IMG/VR virus record: IMGVR_UViG_3300037486_000465
Span: 1 to 61,643 of that record
Strand: one strand, 5' to 3'
Origin: a virus
Length of the DNA stretch: 61,643 bases
Numbering within the stretch: position 1 is the first letter of the stretch; every line of letters begins with the position of its first letter. This document shows positions 58,900-61,643 of the stretch, piece after piece. Both the position numbers and the translations under genes were made by a program. A model generated the notes under the pieces. It was not told the origin of the DNA and ran no database searches. It was given only the letters and a program-made list of their open reading frames with translations.

Positions 58900-61643
58900 A
58901 TGAATATTTATAAGCAATTTAGAAAAATAGACAAAACAGCGGGCCCATTTACTTTCTCAAAAAGATTTGATGAACCTACATATTTTTCTTTTAGATTAAG
59001 ATTTAGCGAAGGAGAAGATAAGTATAATAATTATGCGTCTGATGATAAAAAGAATTATGATAGAATGCCGCATCCACTTTTTTCTACAGATGAGCAAAAA
59101 GGAAAAAGTATAGATTCTGTAAACAATTATTCAGCTATTAGATATTTAAGAGATGCAAATGAACATACTAGAGCAGATATGCTTATAGATTTTATTGAAA
59201 AATTTAATACTTTACAAGATAGTTATCCATATTATTTTCAAGCTATAGAAGGCATTTCAGATTTATTAAAAATTGATACTACTAAAGGACAAAGAATATT
59301 AGATAATAAAAAAATAACGGTAACATGTCTTGAAGCTGTAGATTTAAGAATGAGTTATTTAATGAATCTTTATAGAAAAATTGTATGGGATGATGTTTAT
59401 CAAAGATGGGTACTACCTGATATGATGAGATATTTTACTTTGCAAATTTATCTTGCAGAATTTAGAACATTTCATTTACCACAAACATCTCGTACAAGTT
59501 TAATGAGTGGCTATGGACAATATCAAGATGCAGCAACTAGATCAACAAGATCTTTTGTAAATCCGGGACAAGGTTTATTGAATATGTCAGAAAAGTTCAA
59601 AGATACTCTATCTATGACTAATACGATACCATCGCAACCTCAACTTAATACTGCGCCATTATATTTAACTGTTCTTGATGATATTTTACCTACATGGGAA
59701 ATAACATGTGAAATGTGCGAATTTGATATATCTGATATAACTTTCGATCACTTAGATAATTTAACAGTTGCGGGTGATCCTGCAAAGGGCGGAATAAAAT
59801 TTGGAATAAAAGTCGGAAACATTAAAGAATTTCAAACTTATCCAGTTTTCATGCATAAATTCTTAAGCGATAGAAAATTAAATGCTATTAATAGAGCTAA
59901 AGAATATCCTTCAACTAGAGAAGACGCTAATAATAAATATAGTTATCCTACATCTTTACAAATTGCACAAAATAGAACAGAATTAAGAGAAAGCGTAACA
60001 CAAAGTAATAATCCACATACACCTGGCACACCATATGTTGAAAATGCAAATTCATATAATTTATTTGGAAAAGGTGGGCCTGGCGCAGATAGAATATGGG
60101 GAACTAAAGATGATGATGTAACAAGAGTTGATCCAATGAATCCTAATACATGGGTAGGAAATGCTATGACATGGGGATATAATTATGCTAAAAACTGGAT
60201 TAATAGAGGAATTGATAAACTTAAAATGACTTCTGTTCCTTCATTAGGAATATCTTATGAAGAAGTAAAGGCAGTATTGCAAACCAAAAATATAATTGGA
60301 GCAATAGGCATGATAAGAAAAGGAGTAAATACAGTAGCTCAACAATATGCAAATGCACCATCTTCTAAATTAGAAGAGCCTATTCAAACTGATATTATAA
60401 TGAAACAATTTTTATTAACTTTAAGGGATATACCATTATCAGAAGCTACAGATGATGAATCTCGTCAATTAATTGAAGTTGCTAATCAAATTTTATCAGA
60501 TAAATCTGCTTGGGAAAAAACAATAGAATATTCATTAGCAGAATTACCTTCTCCGGGTATTGGCAAAATTATCGAAAATGCTGATCAATATAAAGCTGCT
60601 ACTGAAAGACAAACGAAAGCATCTTCAGCTTTTGGAAATTTAGAAATTATATCAGGATTAGCTAAAGTAGATTCAAACGCAGTAGGAAGTGAAATAAATC
60701 AAGGACCTGTAATGTTAAGAGGAGTTAGTTCCGAAGATTTAGGTACCATAGTTGCAAAAACGATTGATGATCAAACACAACCATCAGAAAAACTATCATC
60801 TAAAACTGAAATTTCTGGATTAGAATCTGCAGTAGCATCAGAAAAACTATCGTCTAAAACAGAAATTTCTGGATTAGAAACAATTCAGCCTTCAGAAAAA
60901 CTATCGTCAAAGACTGAAACTTCAGGATTAGAATCTGCTGTAGCATCAGAAAAACTATCGTCTAAAACTGAAATATCGGGATTAGAATCTGCAGCAGCAT
61001 CAGAAAAACTATCTTCTAAAACAGAAACTTCTGGATTAGAAACAATTCAGCCTTCAGAAAAACTATCGTCAAAGACTGAAACTTCTGGATTAGAAACAAT
61101 TCAGCCTTCAGAAAAACTATCTTCAAGAGCTGAAACCTCAGGATTAGAATCTGCAGTGCCTTCAGAAAAACTTTCTTCAAGGACTGAAACTTCAGGATTA
61201 GAATCTGCAATGCCTTCAGAAAAACTATCGTCAAGGGCTGAAACTTCAGGATTAGAAACAATTCAGCCTTCAGAAAAATTATCATCTAAAACTGAAACTT
61301 CAGGATTAGAAACAATTCAGCCTTCAGAAAAACTATCATCTAAAACTGAAATTTCTGGATTAGAATCTGCAGTGCCTTCAGAAAAACTATCGTCAAGAAC
61401 TGAAACCTCAGGATTAGAATCTGCTGTAGCATCAGAAAAACTATCATCTAAAACTGAAATCTCAGGATTAGAATCTGCAACACCTTCAGAAAAACTATCT
61501 TCAAGAGCTGAAACTTCAGGATTAGAATCTGCAATGCCTTCAGAAAAACTATTATCAAGAGCCGAAACTTCTGGATTAGAAACAATTCAGCCTTCAGAAA
61601 AACTATCATCAAAGACTGAAACTTCTGGATTAGAATCTGCAAT
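58900..61643 (+). CDS. Tail protein with 18-residue repeats (3' partial)
   Basis: Starts ATG 58900, 10 nt after the hub stop, and stays open to the window end, at least 914 aa. KITVTCLEAVDLRMSYLM, YFTLQIYLAEFRTFH and YLTVLDDILPTWEITCEM fit a tail-tube-like fold as in T4 gp54/gp19 relatives. After a helical part to about residue 627, the rest is a tandem 18-aa repeat, 16 copies in view. Its nonrepeat part suggests a baseplate or tube-initiator role. Full length is unknown. Confidence 0.65.
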   Translation, partial: MNIYKQFRKIDKTAGPFTFSKRFDEPTYFSFRLRFSEGEDKYNNYASDDKKNYDRMPHPLFSTDEQKGKSIDSVNNYSAIRYLRDANEHTRADMLIDFIEKFNTLQDSYPYYFQAIEGISDLLKIDTTKGQRILDNKKITVTCLEAVDLRMSYLMNLYRKIVWDDVYQRWVLPDMMRYFTLQIYLAEFRTFHLPQTSRTSLMSGYGQYQDAATRSTRSFVNPGQGLLNMSEKFKDTLSMTNTIPSQPQLNTAPLYLTVLDDILPTWEITCEMCEFDISDITFDHLDNLTVAGDPAKGGIKFGIKVGNIKEFQTYPVFMHKFLSDRKLNAINRAKEYPSTREDANNKYSYPTSLQIAQNRTELRESVTQSNNPHTPGTPYVENANSYNLFGKGGPGADRIWGTKDDDVTRVDPMNPNTWVGNAMTWGYNYAKNWINRGIDKLKMTSVPSLGISYEEVKAVLQTKNIIGAIGMIRKGVNTVAQQYANAPSSKLEEPIQTDIIMKQFLLTLRDIPLSEATDDESRQLIEVANQILSDKSAWEKTIEYSLAELPSPGIGKIIENADQYKAATERQTKASSAFGNLEIISGLAKVDSNAVGSEINQGPVMLRGVSSEDLGTIVAKTIDDQTQPSEKLSSKTEISGLESAVASEKLSSKTEISGLETIQPSEKLSSKTETSGLESAVASEKLSSKTEISGLESAAASEKLSSKTETSGLETIQPSEKLSSKTETSGLETIQPSEKLSSRAETSGLESAVPSEKLSSRTETSGLESAMPSEKLSSRAETSGLETIQPSEKLSSKTETSGLETIQPSEKLSSKTEISGLESAVPSEKLSSRTETSGLESAVASEKLSSKTEISGLESATPSEKLSSRAETSGLESAMPSEKLLSRAETSGLETIQPSEKLSSKTETSGLESA
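60781..61643 (+). repeat. Tandem 54-bp repeat encoding 18-aa units, at least 16 copies
   Basis: Units start every 54 nt from 60781. Consensus is (P/A)SEKLSS(K/R)(T/A)E(I/T)SGLE then SA(V/M/A/T) or TIQ. Two unit types, ending SA(V/M/A/T) or TIQ, mix irregularly, and K-T/R-A variants mix independently. The 16th unit is cut one base short by the window end. All copies keep frame, so the repeat is selected as protein. Confidence 0.95.

Noticed and set aside
61016-61642. Minus-strand ORFs with a regular 18-residue pattern (61016, 61448)
   Set aside because: They are the reverse reading of the 54-bp repeat in the plus-strand tail gene.
60781-61643. CRISPR array
   Set aside because: Repeats are contiguous, in frame and coding, with no unique spacers.
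1-61643. Recoded stop (TAG) as in Lak or some crAss-like phages
   Set aside because: TAG ends several compact genes (39373, 42404, 53771) just before the next start, and no gene needs read-through.

Overview
The window is a piece of a large, AT-rich, T4-like tailed phage (myovirus). Direct evidence is a gp23-type major capsid protein at the left edge, a baseplate/tail-tube module at the right edge, and two T4 DNA-modification enzymes in between: a gp42-type dCMP hydroxymethylase and an alpha-glucosyltransferase (AGT)-type DNA glucosyltransferase. Genes are tightly packed with 4-nt start/stop overlaps. TAA, TGA and TAG all end clear gene products, so the standard code applies. AT-rich coding, few Shine-Dalgarno sites, a Bacteroidetes-style short lipoprotein signal and O-antigen-type sugar genes suggest a Gram-negative host, perhaps Bacteroidetes. 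That host call is inference.

Layout. (1) 3-1049, plus strand: 3' part of the major capsid gene, closed by a bidirectional hairpin terminator. (2) 1108-34242, minus strand: about 48 genes. From 34 kb down to 28 kb are a GT25 enzyme, a zinc-ribbon protein, two YopX proteins, an HNH endonuclease, the AGT homologue and small genes. From 28 kb down to 1 kb is one of the densest surface-glycan clusters one would expect in a phage: many glycosyltransferases (GT25, GT10, GT4 and unassigned GT-A types), several FkbM and other methyltransferases, two radical SAM enzymes, and sugar-nucleotide enzymes (RfbH-type dehydrase, epimerases, C-methyltransferase, UDP-glucose dehydrogenase, nucleotidyltransferase, PfkB kinase, KdsC-like phosphatase, split transketolase). 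(3) 34336-43080: a divergent promoter region and a group of proteins that begin with a similar MK..xEF..(I/L)xE-like N-terminus, resembling the T4 capsid-targeting sequence. Among them are a SET-domain protein and a Pro/Ala-tailed protein; an HExxH putative metalloprotease and a lysine 2,3-aminomutase lie in the same block. (4) 43196-54224, plus strand: a cytosine-C5 methyltransferase, a kinase, GDP-L-fucose synthesis (gmd and fcl), a nucleoside deoxyribosyltransferase-like gene, dCMP hydroxymethylase and many small unknown or zinc-binding proteins. (5) 54287-61643, plus strand: baseplate/tail genes. The last one runs off the window and carries at least 16 copies of an 18-residue repeat.

How it fits together. 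gp42 and AGT predict glucosylated hydroxymethylcytosine DNA. GDP-fucose synthesis plus the GT10 transferase predict fucosylation of a glycan. The large minus-strand cluster could remodel the host surface (superinfection exclusion) or decorate virion proteins. The block at 34-43 kb may encode proteins packaged in the head and injected with the DNA; the SET-domain protein with a targeting-like N-terminus is the most striking candidate. Recurring TATATAAA boxes 21-32 nt before first genes after terminators or gaps look like T4-style late promoters.
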